A model generated the notes under the pieces. It searched no databases, had not been told where the DNA came from, and worked only from the letters and a program-made list of their open reading frames with translations. Shown in pieces: positions 36,350 to 48,700 of a DNA stretch of 64,000 nt. This stretch comes from Amyloporia xantha. Its lineage: Eukaryota > Basidiomycota > Agaricomycetes > Polyporales > Adustoporiaceae. The DNA lies in contig JAYKKR010000006.1 of the NCBI GenBank assembly GCA_036971615.1, positions 248,001-312,000 on the forward strand, given 5' to 3'. Made by a program: the position numbers and the translations under genes. Position 1 is the stretch's first letter. Every line of letters starts with the position of its first letter.

Positions 36350-37081
36350 TCACGCCAGCGCGAGATGCACAGCCCACACCTCGCCGAGGCCCTTGCCGTT
36401 GAGGGCGGGGCCGCCCACGACCATGGAAAGGCCAGCAAAGCGCCGAAACTCCATCAGGAAGTCAACGCGCTTGATCCCCTTGGCGTGCTCCTCCTTCCGC
36501 AGACGCTCGTCCGCGATCAGCTTGTGGCGCGCAAAGTACGCAGCGTGCACCCGCGCCTGGCCGTCGGGGGGCAGGATGTTGAGCTCGACCTCGGACACGG
36601 GCAAGCGCAGCGTGCGGTAGAGCGCGTGGAGGACGTCGCCGAGCGTGACGAGGGCGGAGCGGCCGGCACTGGGCGTGACCGTGATCGACCATGGAAGCAT
36701 GTCGCAGATGAGCGTGAGCGTGGGTAGTGCGGGATACGTCGCTGGCTGGTTGAGCAGCGCGGAGTTCAGTGGCGGGGCGGTGCCGAAGAGGTAGGCCGTC
36801 GACGAGGGCTGTGCCATGTCCCATGCGAGCTGCGCGTTGGGAGAGGCGAGCGCGGGGTGGACGCGTACGGGGCCCGACACGTAGGGGAGCGAGCCGAACG
36901 ACGCGAGGGACGCGGGCGAGTCGACGAGGAATGGCTGCTGCTTCAGCGGCGACGCATAGAGGGCCTGCAGGTGGTCTGGTGGTGTGCCTGGGCCATCCGA
37001 GGACGGGAGAGACGCATTGGAGAGGGCGGGTGATGGGGTGGGGGGGATGTTGAAGTGGACGCGTTTCGTCGTCGCAGGCAT
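36350..37081 (-). CDS. DUF6699-type basidiomycete protein (copy 2)
   Basis: A single exon of 243 residues from ATG 37081 (MPATTKRVHFN) to a stop at 36350. The N-terminus carries KRVHF (residues 6-10) followed by Pro/Ser-rich disorder. The C-terminal domain has LAWDMAQPSSTAYL, LNQPATYPALPTLTLI, LPWSITVTPS, VTLGDVLHALYRTLR, an A-x-x-x-R helix, GIKRVDFLMEFRRFAGLSMV and a closing WAVHLALA. The order and spacing match copies 3 and 4. The frame stays open upstream to 37249, but the conserved K-x-V-x-F start makes 37081 the natural initiator. Function unknown. The coding region is GC-rich, which produces long shadow frames. Confidence 0.8.
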   Translation of the reverse strand: MPATTKRVHFNIPPTPSPALSNASLPSSDGPGTPPDHLQALYASPLKQQPFLVDSPASLASFGSLPYVSGPVRVHPALASPNAQLAWDMAQPSSTAYLFGTAPPLNSALLNQPATYPALPTLTLICDMLPWSITVTPSAGRSALVTLGDVLHALYRTLRLPVSEVELNILPPDGQARVHAAYFARHKLIADERLRKEEHAKGIKRVDFLMEFRRFAGLSMVVGGPALNGKGLGEVWAVHLALA

Positions 37082-40000
37082 CGTGCAGGATTCTGAGGAT
37101 GTTGAACAACGAAAAGGGGGGTTATGAACGTGCGAAGTGGATGAGCATGAGAAGGAGGGCGAGCATGGTCTTATGTATACGGAGACAAGGCAACGGTGGC
37201 GGTTTGGCGCGCGAACGTATTCGGTAGCGAACCAAATCAATCCTGGCACAGCAGAGGGTGACGGGGACTGCAGTCAGATCCTAGGGAATTCCGTCACGCG
37301 TCATGTTGGACGTGAGTCAACAGTCCGTTCCCAGATCCCTCGCCCCTCCTCCTGACAGCATCTCTCCCATTTTTGCTATCAACCACGTCTCTTGCCGTGT
37401 TCAATTACTAGAGTGAGCGCGAGCAGATCCCGCCAAGCTGGTCGAGTTTCGGGGAAAAGCACTTCGGCGTCTGTCATTACGTGTCTACTGATAACCAAGG
37501 ATAACAAATGGTTTTAAATTTTGAGATAACGTTCACCACAGCATTTCCTGTGCTCAGCCTCAGCACAAGCCCTTGTCGCTGTCATCATTGATGTCTTTTG
37601 CGGTCTTTGTGCGTTGTGGTAGGGCACTGTGACATCGTGATTTTGCACCTAAATCAGCGCCCACCCCGCATTCTCGTCTCCTTGACTGCTACTTTTTGTC
37701 TCACTGGCCTGTCCATCACGCTCCCGACCGACGCCCGGGCAGATCCCTGTTGTCTCGGTTCCCGTAGCTCAGGACCTGTGAACAAGTCCTGCCGTCGTGA
37801 TCAGCCCGGAGGTGCCCTGACGGCTGCCCCGGAATGGGACCATTCGAAATGGACCGATCCGCAGTGACAACGAACGCCGGGATGTGGTCTTGTCGCGGGA
37901 GTCCGACGTTGAGCTCCATCACTGTGATACGTGTATGTCTCACACCGAACCACTTGATGTATCCGTCCTGCCTCTTCTGTTTAGGTTCGAGCTGGAGCAG
38001 AGCTGCGGAGTCGTCGTGTGAGGAGGGCGCAGTGCATCCGAGAGGACTGTTGGTAAGTATCATGTACCAGAAAGGCAAGTTTCATTGAACCTTGTCTGGC
38101 AGCCCTCACACGACGGCCATCTTCAGTTACCTCGGCTTCCGAACACCTCCGCGCGACCATTCAATGGCTAGGATGTTTATGGGAATTATGTATTGATACC
38201 TGTCCCCGCCCATACTTCGCTATATTACAGAAGGCGCGATCGCTATCCCAACCCTGAGGCCTGAGCACTCGGCGTCCTTTAGCGTCCCGCCGGTTTCTCT
38301 CACAGACACGACCAAATGCGGTTATTACCCAACCCGGAATGCGAACGGGGGGACGTTCTGGGACCCAAGCTGGATTCGATCTATCACCACTGACATTGCT
38401 TCAGCAAGCGCCCTCGACGTGTCACCATCATTAATCCGTTGTGTATACCCTCTTTGATGGTACGCTCGTATTCTTGTAACACAATCACTGTTATTCGGTG
38501 GACGAGATTGTACCGCCCAATATCATCTGACCGCTTTTGCATCCATCATCCCACAGTTGAAGCCGCTGCGCAACTCGTGCGCGACGTGCAAGCACGAACG
38601 TTGTTCGTGGCATTTCAGTAGAGCCACTCGCATCTATGACGTGTCGACGTTCGGAATCCGGCGTTTCCTCGCGAATCTTGGCTACCGAGAGGTCCTCACT
38701 CAGCGTTCTCTTCGCGTCTCAAAATATACTCTACACCAGAAGCCCACGTTGTATGAAGTCATATCCTTGCGTCTGTTCGCATCTTTACTTGAATAGACGC
38801 GGATTGGCCTATAGGGCCGCTCATTCATTGCTTGCTCATCTCTGCAGCCAATCTGCGGACCGGCAGAGCAGATCGGGGTGGAGGCCCTGTCGCGTGCCAT
38901 GAACCGCCGATCGCCCCTCAAGTCACCTGCAGCCGAATGCACCAAGTTCTGAACTCTGCGGCTGCGGGAACTTCAGAGATACGGTCCTCGAGGCCTGGAC
39001 TCCCGTTCGTGATTCGTCGTGGCTGGAACATTGGAACGCTGGCTGTGGTCCATCTGGGGTTGGGTTGCCATCGCAATGCCCCGCCTTCCGACACGGACTC
39101 AACGCCTCATGTGCCCGGGGGCCTCGGCCGATTCGATATCTTCTCTCAGAGTCTGTGCTCCCAGTGTTCGATCCTAAGTTCTGTGACATTCCATCGTGAT
39201 CTTATCGGACGGTGCGCAGCTGCCAGTGTAGCCGCGTAAGGCTCTCGGGGCGCTGATGAGCGTAACCCCTTCTTCCGTGGTGAGTGCAGGCTGCTCTAGG
39301 AAGGTTTCGGGCTTGGGATTCGGCCTTCTGGTACTTGCCATATTGGCCGACTGAGATAATGCCGTGGGAGACACTTGCCTATCGTGGTCCACAGCGAAAA
39401 GCACTCTGGGCTTGGAACACCGGCATCGAAATGCTGATCTGCTCGTGCGCCCGCCCTTACCGAGTCTACTCTTGTTCCGAGCCGCTGGTTTTAGGCCCCT
39501 CAAGGCCTCTGCTGAGGAGCTAGGTGAAGTCATCCCGGTGACAGCAGATAGAGTTGCGAAAAGCGCTACCTCGTTGCAGGACCACCCTTCAGCGGATCTT
39601 TGCACATAGTTCACCGACCCTGCTTCGGGTTCCAATCGCGAATGCAATCGGGTACAGCACGAAGGTGCACGCGTCGAGGAGTGCGACTCTGACCACACTG
39701 TGCCTATGCACAGCTCGACCGCCTTCAGCGTGCGAAGGATTGGCCTGGAGGATTAGCCAAGTGAACATCTTCGACACAGCATGATTTGTTCGGCGTCATG
39801 GGCGTGGGCTCCAACGCGCATACCCCGCCTCCATTGTGCTTGGGGTCCCCAGCTCATGCTAGCGCGGAGGTTCCGTTCGTCCCACAGGTCGTCCACCGAG
39901 GTCTGCGCACGAAGGTAAGAATAGCTTTACTTAAGTGTCACTTGTCTATGTCATCCCAGCAGTGCACCGGGGCCGCAGTGTTTCGTGACCGCTGACGCTA

Positions 40001-40815
40001 TCGTCGGTCCGTCTGGGAGAGACACAGGGTGTGGCAGCATGCGTTGGACCACAATTACCACGCCGCCGCACCGAGTGCGGGGATAGCGCTGCCTTTCTTG
40101 TCCAATTGCCCCAGTTCTTGGCAGGATCTGTTCGAAGAGGGGTCGCGCAGCCTTCTCCGGACCCGTCGGGGACAAGGTCAGCTTTGCTCTTGACTGCTTT
40201 GGCACTACTTAGTACTTACAAGAAACTGACTCGGTGGGTTCTCCACTTGTGATCTGAGGTATCCATCGACCCGGTCTGGAATGGCCAAATGGGGGCATGC
40301 ACCTCGCTGACATCAGCAGAGGCTGTAAATGTGCCTCGCAATCATATATGTTTAGCGCCGACCCTGAGCCAAAGCAATGCCAAAGCGACCGACCAGCGGT
40401 AAACCATCAGTCGAAGCTTTCGTCCCTACGATCACCACCGAGGGGGGAACATGGGACCTAGCTCTTCTCCGCACGCAGCTTTGCGGCCACCGAGCTTCTT
40501 TGCTTTGGCTTGTCTGATGCGCGGCTCCCGGGAAACCCCTTCTTGAGTCATTTCGGCCACTTCTTTGACGGGCGCTCGCCGACTCGCCTGTGCTTGGTTT
40601 CTCGGGCAGTACAACCATGTCATCCTAGTATTTGCGGTGCGAGTTTGCCCGGTTGGGCCACCCCCACCCAGGTATAAAGGCGATGCCATCCACCTACTAC
40701 TCTCCTCAGCCCACCTCGATCCCGATCCACCATCCTCATTACAGTCACGCAGAGATTGCTCGTCAATCCCCCTTAACATAGCGGGCCACCGACTACCCAG
40801 CTACCCATCCTAGAC
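37082..40815. other. Long stretch without a supportable gene
   Basis: About 3.7 kb with many short overlapping frames and no recognisable domain. Frames at 39174-39698 (minus) and 38832-39239 (plus) are the longest and look like chance openings. The right end holds the promoter of DUF6699-type copy 3. Confidence 0.5.
40672..40679 (+). promoter_or_regulatory. TATA box of DUF6699-type copy 3
   Basis: GTATAAAG at about 40672 follows a C-rich tract (CCACCCCCACCCAG) and lies about 140 nt upstream of ATG 40816, with a pyrimidine-rich leader between. Position and context fit a core promoter. Confidence 0.55.
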
Positions 40816-41523
40816 ATGCTTTCACCATCTAGCAAGCGAGTCCGTTTCCAAGGTGCACCCGAATATCCACCCACACCTTCATCCTCCTCCAGCTCTGCTG
40901 CCACGGGCCTCTTGGCCCCTCAGACCTACTATCACTCCCACATAGTCCCTCTGCCACTGCTGACCCCCGGCGGCTACCATTACGCGGATCTCCCCGAGAC
41001 CCAATCCGCGAGCTCGCCTGTCTATGGGACGGGGCCGACGAAAGTCGATCTGCGCCTCGCGCCGCCTCCTCGCGGGCACTTCCCATCCTTACGCTGGGAC
41101 CTCATGCAGGATCCTCAGCGGCTCGGTCTCATGGACGACTTCCTCGACCAGCCCGCGACGGTCCCCCCCGTATCCAAGCTCACCATACGCATTACACGGC
41201 CCACGTACCCATGGAGCATCGCGATCGAGGCCCGACCCTCGTCCTCACGGGCGCCGCGCTCCGTCACTATCCGTGACGTCCTGTACTACATCCACCACAA
41301 CCTCCGTAAACCGGTCACACCAGCCGAATGGGGAGCTACGATAAACAAAGACGCCGTAACCGCCGCGTTCAATACGCGTACCTCCTACTCCCCAGTCGAG
41401 AGGCAGCGCGGAATCCTCCGGGTTGACTATCTGCTCGACAAGCATATGTTCTACGGCCTGTCGGTAGCACAGACAGATCGAGAAGGGGTTGTTCTGGAGC
41501 TGAGCCTCGCCCGCCGGGCATAA
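40816..41523 (+). CDS. DUF6699-type basidiomycete protein (copy 3)
   Basis: A single exon of 235 residues. The start MLSPSSKRVRFQG again places a K-x-V-x-F motif at residues 7-11, followed by a PPTPSSSSSSA stretch. The domain shows LRWDLMQDPQRLGL, LDQPATVPPVSKLTIR, YPWSIAIEARP, VTIRDVLYYIHHNLRK, a Trp/Ala helix (EWGATINKDAV), GILRVDYLLDKHMFYGLSV and LELSLARRA. It is closest in layout to copy 4. A TATA box sits about 140 nt upstream. Function unknown; the N-terminal motif resembles a protein phosphatase 1 docking site. Confidence 0.82.
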   Translation: MLSPSSKRVRFQGAPEYPPTPSSSSSSAATGLLAPQTYYHSHIVPLPLLTPGGYHYADLPETQSASSPVYGTGPTKVDLRLAPPPRGHFPSLRWDLMQDPQRLGLMDDFLDQPATVPPVSKLTIRITRPTYPWSIAIEARPSSSRAPRSVTIRDVLYYIHHNLRKPVTPAEWGATINKDAVTAAFNTRTSYSPVERQRGILRVDYLLDKHMFYGLSVAQTDREGVVLELSLARRA

Positions 41524-42562
41524 CGCGCAGCTGCATCCTTCCTCGCCCTTCCTCACTACCACATCCATATACCCCCACCACATCGATCCGATGCAACAAT
41601 GATACCCACCTCCTGCCACATGCCACGGTCGAGTGCCGTTTGGGAGGAGCTCCTTGGCCGGGCTGCTGGTTCCGCCCGGTCGGACTGGCCACGCCGTCAC
41701 CGTGTATGATTATTGTGTATAATATGTCCCAAGGGTACGGTGGCCACCGCGGTGACGCGCTTAACGCCCGTTGACCCGTCCTCGGTGCGGGCCCGGCACC
41801 CGTCAGTATACGTCTGGTGACTTTAACGCCCCATGTATTCCTCGTCGCCTCTATTCAGTAATTTACACTCATACTGGCAATACTTGCCCTGTTCGTCTCG
41901 ACGAAGCCCCCGACCGCCCCTTAGTGTCCTCTGGTGACGTCGCTCAGCACGCCTCTTAATCTTGAACTGTCTATCGGGCCAGGTGCTTTCTCAGACGAGG
42001 ACTACATCGCTCTGAGCAGGGCGAGATCTCCTGCTCAATCCAATGCAGTGGCGGGCTCCTCCAGTAGTGTATCACCCGACGTCACTCGAGCGATCGAGAG
42101 GGAACTTACCGCCGCCATATCAGCTCTATCGCTCACGCAAACTATGCCGAAGTCCTCATCTTTTCCTATTGGTCCTACTCGCTTCGCCATCCGCCGTGCG
42201 CTGAACATCTCCGCTGATACTTCGCCCGCGACGGCCCCGCCTTCATTGAAGAAAGCAGCGCGAGCGATCGCAGGGGCATCGGAGGCGAGGTCGACTGGGG
42301 CGCGCTGGTGAAGGAGGCAAGGTCGACTGGGGCGCGCCGGTGAAGGACGGTGCTGTTGCTGCACCGCTCGAGGTGTATGGCGTCGTCGACGGGACTGGGG
42401 TGGGGGCTGGCGAAGGTAGGACATAGTTGGGATAAGGGCCTAAGCCCTTGAAATCCCACCGCACCTTCATTTCGAACTCCTTCAGCGTGCTCGGCTGGGC
42501 TTGCTCTCACAGTTGCATATCTACTAGATCCTTTTATTGTAGATACTACATGTATTCATTAG
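41524..42562. other. Spacer, contains an adjacent 32 bp repeat pair
   Basis: About 1 kb between copy 3 and the recombinase gene. An open frame at 41934-42311 has no ATG until 42145 and no recognisable domain, so it is not called. Confidence 0.45.
42284..42347. repeat. Two adjacent copies of a 32 bp unit
   Basis: GGCGAGGTCGACTGGGGCGC...GAAGGA (42284-42315) is followed without a gap by the same 32 bp with two substitutions (42316-42347). Because 32 is not a multiple of 3, it shifts any reading frame across it. Confidence 0.75.
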
Positions 42563-45500
42563 CTATGGATAGTTTTCTGATACTCGAATAACCTCATTAT
42601 GTCCCATTCCACCATTTTTCGTAAGATAATCACAAAACGCGCGAGCCCGAAATCGCGGCTCGTACCTCTCTGTAAGAAAGCGTATCGCCAAGGCATGCGA
42701 CCACCGTCGCTTGTCTGCGAGGTCATTCACAAGGTTCACGATTTTCTTTCGCCGGCCGAATTCGGTCTTGAGAGTTCCGTCGTTTCGCCGCCAAGTGCTG
42801 CCCCATTTCTCGTCGAGTTCACGGACAGAGATGTGTCCATTAATTCCTGCAGACCATTCCTGCCACACTTCGGAGATACGTGTGATGGGCGAATAGCGGT
42901 ATGTCGGAATGTAATCACCAACACGGGAATTCCATTCCCATGGCTGATGCTTCTGGAAACATGCCGGGCCATACAGAGACAAAAGATCGTGATATCGTGC
43001 TTCATGCGGGTCGATGGATGTCGGAACGGGTCCCATCAGACAACTGTCAGGAATTGGATTCGGAAAATTGATTGCTTCATTAGGAGGGCGGCTGCACGAA
43101 TTGTTTGACGGAATTGTGAGCCCCGGGACAGCAGGCGTGACCACAGTGCTCGAAGACGTTGAGAGCGAGTGTCCGCCGAAGTTAATGGTGATTGAGGGTA
43201 GCGCGATTGGCGGACTCTGGGTGATGTGCGCCATTGGTAGATGCCTGACATGTGCCGTCGCCGTTGCTATGTCAGGGGCGATGGCTGGCTTGTCGCTCAT
43301 GCTACTCAGTGGTGTGGCGACAACTGGAGTCTCTGCGAGAACAGTAAATACATATTTGTCAGTTTCGTCGTGATATAACTCACTTTTTGGCTTCCCTTTC
43401 TGACGCCGCTGCGTTGTCTGACTCTCGATCAGCGCGCCGATCATTCCTTCGAGCTTTGTGATGCGCACAGAGACATCTTCAAAATGTGCGTTCGTTTCGT
43501 CGCGTTGCTGCTGCTGCTCCATCAATACACCCGTCGTGATCCCCCGTAGGCTTTGCACCATATGCTCCGGGAGCTGCTCATACGCAACCCGAGCACGCTC
43601 CTCAGCTCGTTCTATCACTAACGATGCTTCGGCTGAGAACGTTCTGAAGACATTGCCATTGAACGGCGCATGCGTGAAGATGCGTGCTTCAGGACACATC
43701 ACCACAAGCAGGGCGGCATCTTGGAGTAGTACACGTCGCAGCCAGAGTAGGAGCTGCAGAAAATGGCGGAGCGCAAAATCCTCGGCGCGGCGATCTGATC
43801 GTACACGTTCGTCCAAGGCTTCTAATTCTTGTTCTATCCAAGGGAAGATTTGTGAAAGGAGATCGGGAGGTGGCTCTGTATAGCCTACAAATTTAATAAG
43901 AGAATTCAAAGCTGCTCAGTATTGAATTGGACTCACGCAACTCATCGCGAAGTAGTAGATATGTTTCAGGCTTGTTCCCATTGAACATCGCAGCCCCGAG
44001 AAGTGCATCCGCAGGGAATGTGCGTTCGTAGCACTGCCGAAATGAGCCGTTCTCGTTCCACCCACCAAGTGCCTTTGTACCACTGACACTCGCACCGTGA
44101 GCTCGAGCTGTCTGAGCTGCATAGCTCCGAGCTGCGTGTGTCACCTTGGTGATCGCGATATTGTTTTCCTTATGTATTACTGTCAGGCGCTCTCGATGAT
44201 CTGGGTACATTCAAGCCAAGGTTAAGAATGAAAACATATGTTGAATATGATAATAAACTTACTATCATATGACATTTGTGACTTATAGTCTTTCCCTGAG
44301 AAGACATGGTAATCATACCATTCTCGACGGCCATACTCGCCATACTGTGGGTTGGAGAAGTCGGGTGCGAAATTTGGTAATGGACGTTCGAGGACATGGA
44401 AGTAGCTGAAGAAGAGTAGGGCTAATCCACCAACTGGACATAGTTCAACTTGTCGGTGTCGCAGAGCTCCATGCTCATCTAAACGACCATTCTGGTTGTG
44501 CTTTGCATTATCTGCAAGCGCAGCAAGAACCTATGAATAATGAGTTGCTATATCAGAGGACAATGATTTTGAAACATACCGGAATTGTAAAGCCATTGCG
44601 GACATCATTAAGAGGCATATTGGAGATGAAAAGATCTGACCATTCAAGAATACGAGAGCTCTCGCCACGAAATGCAGTGACAGAAGCCAGCAAGAGCATG
44701 GCCCGATCACGAATTCCTATGTAGATCTGGCGTGGGCCCCTTGAGTCTGTGAGACACCACAGCGAGCAGCGCCGGAGTTCCTCGGCAGTGTATGTATCTA
44801 CATTGTGCGTTGCGACGGGATAAGAATAAGGCAATTGATCAACAAACAAAACAAACCAGCTGAACTTCCGGCTGCCTTGAGTGTCTGGGATGACGCGATG
44901 CGCTTCGGCTCGTTTCGCTTCGCCGATTTTTCGAAAGTTGTGATGCGAACGTCTTCTCGCAATGGCCTCTGTGCGTCGTGGTCCTCCTTGTGCTCGTGTG
45001 CATGGTTTCGGCGCCAGTCTTCGAGCGCGTTGATCACTTGCGCAACGTGAGATTTGCCGAGATTCGACCCAGCGATTGTATCATTGGTGCCACGTTTTCG
45101 CTATATAGGCATTGTTCAGCCACATCTCGTATCAGTAGATGAGAAGTTACCTTCTCTCGTGTAGTTTCGTGTGCCAAGAACAAAGCGGCCTTCGTCGCCG
45201 TCACCGGAAATGCAGGTACGGGTACCCAAGAAGGGTCCTGCTCGAAACGCGCGGCTTGGTCTTGTATCCACCAGACTTGGTAATTTCGAACGTGCCGGCT
45301 GTATGTATTTCCCGTTTGATTGCCATCTTGATCATGCTTGACTTGCTCGACGCGAAAGGCATGTGACGACGCCTCAAGGATTGCGAGAGAGTTGTGTAAA
45401 TGAGGGATAGGGATAGGCTGGGGTGGCTGCGGGCTCGGGAGAACGACTGGCACTGCTTGTAGATTACTAGAGGGTAGATTATGTGATATCCCGTGGGCGT

Positions 45501-45735
45501 TCAGAACAGGAGGTGAATAGTGAATGAAAGTCGCCGTTGTAGACGATCCAGCGGCCGGTTCGGCGAGGCGATGCACGTTCGCGATCGCAATGTCAGCAAT
45601 ATCGCTCAGCGCTTCACTGGTGACAGCTTCAGCATGCCTTGATGCACCACTATTGAGCCGTCGCTTTTTGAACGTGAGCGGGGAAGGCGGGCTGTATGAG
45701 TTTACGCGGAAGAGTTGGGTCTCGTGCGAGTACAT
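42563..45735 (-). CDS. Crypton-type tyrosine recombinase with Ndc10-like core and GCR1-like C-terminus
   Basis: Six minus-strand exons join in frame: 45735-45151, 45100-44857, 44797-44580, 44530-44263, 44200-43937 and 43884-42563, about 966 residues (949 if a 51 nt in-frame intron at 43383-43333 is removed). Catalytic residues of a tyrosine recombinase are visible: Arg in TAFRGESSR (about R320), His-x-x-Arg in VTHAARSY (H460, R463), Trp in LGGWNENG (W486) and Tyr in RQCYERTFPADALLGA (Y496). That last block resembles Ndc10-type proteins. A coiled helical region follows, and the C-terminus (WQEWSAGINGHISVRELD, EKWGSTWRR, FGRRKKIVNLV) resembles the GCR1 DNA-binding domain. This pairing is known from fungal Cryptons, DNA transposons mobilised by a recombinase without reverse transcriptase. 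The frame is undamaged, so it may be active or domesticated. Element ends were not found. Confidence 0.78.
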
Positions 45736-48700
45736 AGGGTAGGGTAGGGGGAAGATATTATGTAAATCTAAATGTTGTTTTGTAGGATAATCTTGCTACG
45801 ACTCAGTCGAAGATGTCGGCGAGACTAGCACACCTGGTCATTAACAGACTGTCAGAGAGAACCGGGCAGACCCACCACGAAAAACGGACGTATCAGCGCT
45901 GTGACGGGGCTAGCCACAGTCACAGAACACTTTGCTTCTGACGGGCTGGAGGAACTGGAAAACGACGGCATGTTAGCGGCGGAACCAGACGACGGCACTC
46001 GAGGACTCAGACAACTTACCTGAGCGATCCAGGGCCTTTGGGGTCCAGCAAAGTGCCCGCGTCGAGTGTGAGCGAACGTCGGGTTGAATAAATAGGTGTG
46101 CGGGTCAGCGAGAGGGGCGCGCGGGGGTCCCGAACCTGGAGAGGGGCGCGAGCCGATTACGGCAGTCAGAGTAGCATACAGATGCGAATGTGTTTCAACC
46201 TACGGTGAGCTCAAAAAGAAGGCGGCAGCCTAATTAACGTGAGAGCGTATAGTACTGGAGGATACGAGAGACGCGATGTCGACGGCAGTCACTGAGCCAT
46301 CGAGAGGAAACGACGGCGATAGAGGACAGGGGTGAATGCTGGAGAGATCGCGCAAGGAACGGCGCGAGAGCGCGTCCTCGATGCTTGCTGCCTGGCCGGT
46401 GAGCTTTGGAAAGCGCGAAAGCAGAGGGCGCGAGCGTGAGCGCGTCGGTCGCGGTGTCGCCAGGGGGAGCAGGAAGCGCGGTCTCTTCTCAGTAGCCTCG
46501 AGGCGTCGGCGTCGGGAGAAGCGCTGCCAGCCGACGTTTCGGGGACGTCTAAGCGCTGGCGTTTTTCGAGCACGTGCCCTCGCCCTGGCCAGCCCTGGCG
46601 TTTTTTTTGAACACGTGCCTTTCGGCTTGGAGGCATGGCGGTTTCGGAACGGGTACCGGGGCTACCGAGGCGGGTCCTGGTGACGGGCGTGTACTGTGCT
46701 GGTGACGCTTCTTTCCTTAAGCGGCGAGTCACCACGGGTCACCACCTGGGTCACCAATAGGGTGCGGTACCCCGGAATATACTCTATGTACAATGTTGGG
46801 TGCCTCTCTCTCTTTGGTACTCTAATCTGAACTACACTACTGCTGCCTCCTCCCTCATCCCGCCCGCCTCTGCTCCTGTGATCGTCTATAACACTACTGT
46901 ACTATAATCCATGTAGTCGATCATAAGACAATCACTGCAATATGGTTCCATTGACAATATAAAATGAACCATACAGACATTGCAATGTATGTTGTCTGCT
47001 CATTGTGCGATCGATCTCGACGAGGAGCCAAGCCACAATGTGCGCACATCGGCCTGCCAGACGTGGCACTGGCGTCACGCGTACGGACATGGCCCCACGC
47101 ACCGCGGTCGGGATCTGTTGTTCGAAAACTGAACTCATTCCTAACATTTTCCGTCGCTGATAACATTATCCAAAGAAGGACAATATTAATATTGATTCTG
47201 GGTCCGAACATAGGTTAACTGGCCAATCAGAGGCCGTTCTTCAGGATGTTCAAATTCCGAAAACACCAAAAGTCTGTAGTCAGAAAATGACTTCCCTATC
47301 GGAAAATGTCTGAGAGATGTCCGCCCGTCGAACATCTCATCTAGCCCGCGGTGTACGGACATGGCCCCACGGGCGTCGGTGGTCGTGGTCTTTGGTCTGA
47401 TGTCTCGGCTTGAAGTCAAATTCAACTGCGATGCTCTGTGGACACTGTGGTTTGACCATTTCCTATCTGCCAAATTCCTGCCGCGCATACCGATCTACTT
47501 CGGCTCAGCACCTGAGTCAGGTTTGCTACAGTCACACGTGTGGCCAGCGCGGCACCGCCGCTCGTCTTTCCAGACTTCCAGTAGCTCACCTGCCTGACCA
47601 ACGCCTTCGTCGGTCAAATGGCCTCCTGCCATTCGTAAGCCAGGGGCCTAGAATCGAAACAAGTGAGGCCATAGCTCCCTCCTCAGATCAGTACGTCCTT
47701 TCCCAGATAATGACGCGGACGACGTGTACGGCGACGATCGACAGGAAGCGTACGTAGTCACGGCATCTACCTCCGCGCTATGAATGCATTAATGTATACC
47801 TCGTGGAGAGGGCAAAAGCTTACAGCTTCGTTTCGTTCCGGTCCGCCACGTTCAGGCACTTGCAGCATGGCTGGAGCAGACGGCGGAGAGGAAGGTGATC
47901 CCGATGCTTTGAATAGAGTTGGCAATTACCTCAGCGCAGGATGCGTAGCAATTAACCTCGATGAACGACCCCTGGTGATCCGGCCCTCTATCTCAAACGC
48001 GAATTGGCCGGTACACACGTGGCCGCCTCAAGGAAATGGGCATGTAACGTCCTGTATTGCTATACCACTCCAGTACTCAGCAGATACGACTGACCGCATG
48101 GACGTTCTCCACTACTTGACATGTCTGGCGCCCACGGAGCTTCATCGCTGTGCAGATTGTACTTTTCGTGACCTTGAGCCATTCTCTGAGTAGATGGCGC
48201 TGGCGATAATCGTTCTCACTATCTGGGCCCATCTTGACGGACTTGACGGACTTGACACTGCATGAAGCGTCGGACCGGAAGTCTGCTGTGCTCTACTATG
48301 AAATGCTTAATTGAATTGAAGAACGTCCGTTCGCTCTCACGTAGCCCTATGCCTTCCTAACCGCCAACCGCATCTTCATGATTGACAGTTTGGAATATGT
48401 CTGTCCACAGCGTTCCAACCACAGATTTCAACCACAGGCAGGATTTGGGGCCATGTCGAAAGTCCTTCCTTTTTCATCCAATCTAGCCAGTTCTCTGTAC
48501 GGCTTTACAACGAGTTCCGAATCTAATCTGTCACCTCATGACGACTGCGCACGGCAGGGCGAGTGGACCCACAAAATTGAAAACACTGACTTGAGGAGAA
48601 CGGACTGACTGCCTTTTCTGCTCCCGTGCACTGTAGTTGGAACTTTCCAATGTCTAGGATCAAGATACCAAACTTGGACGAGATGTTTAGACGCTCTCTG

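Noticed and set aside
36462..37109. 215-codon Arg/Pro-rich frame overlapping DUF6699-type copy 2
   Set aside because: Shadow frame of a GC-rich gene; the other frame carries the conserved domain.
41934..42311. Plus-strand open frame of 125 codons with Ala/Ser-rich protein
   Set aside because: No ATG until 42145, no recognisable domain, no splice partner found; composition alone is not enough.
46289..46735. Arg-rich frames on both strands around 46.3-46.7 kb
   Set aside because: Low-complexity GC-rich DNA; no motif and no strand preference.
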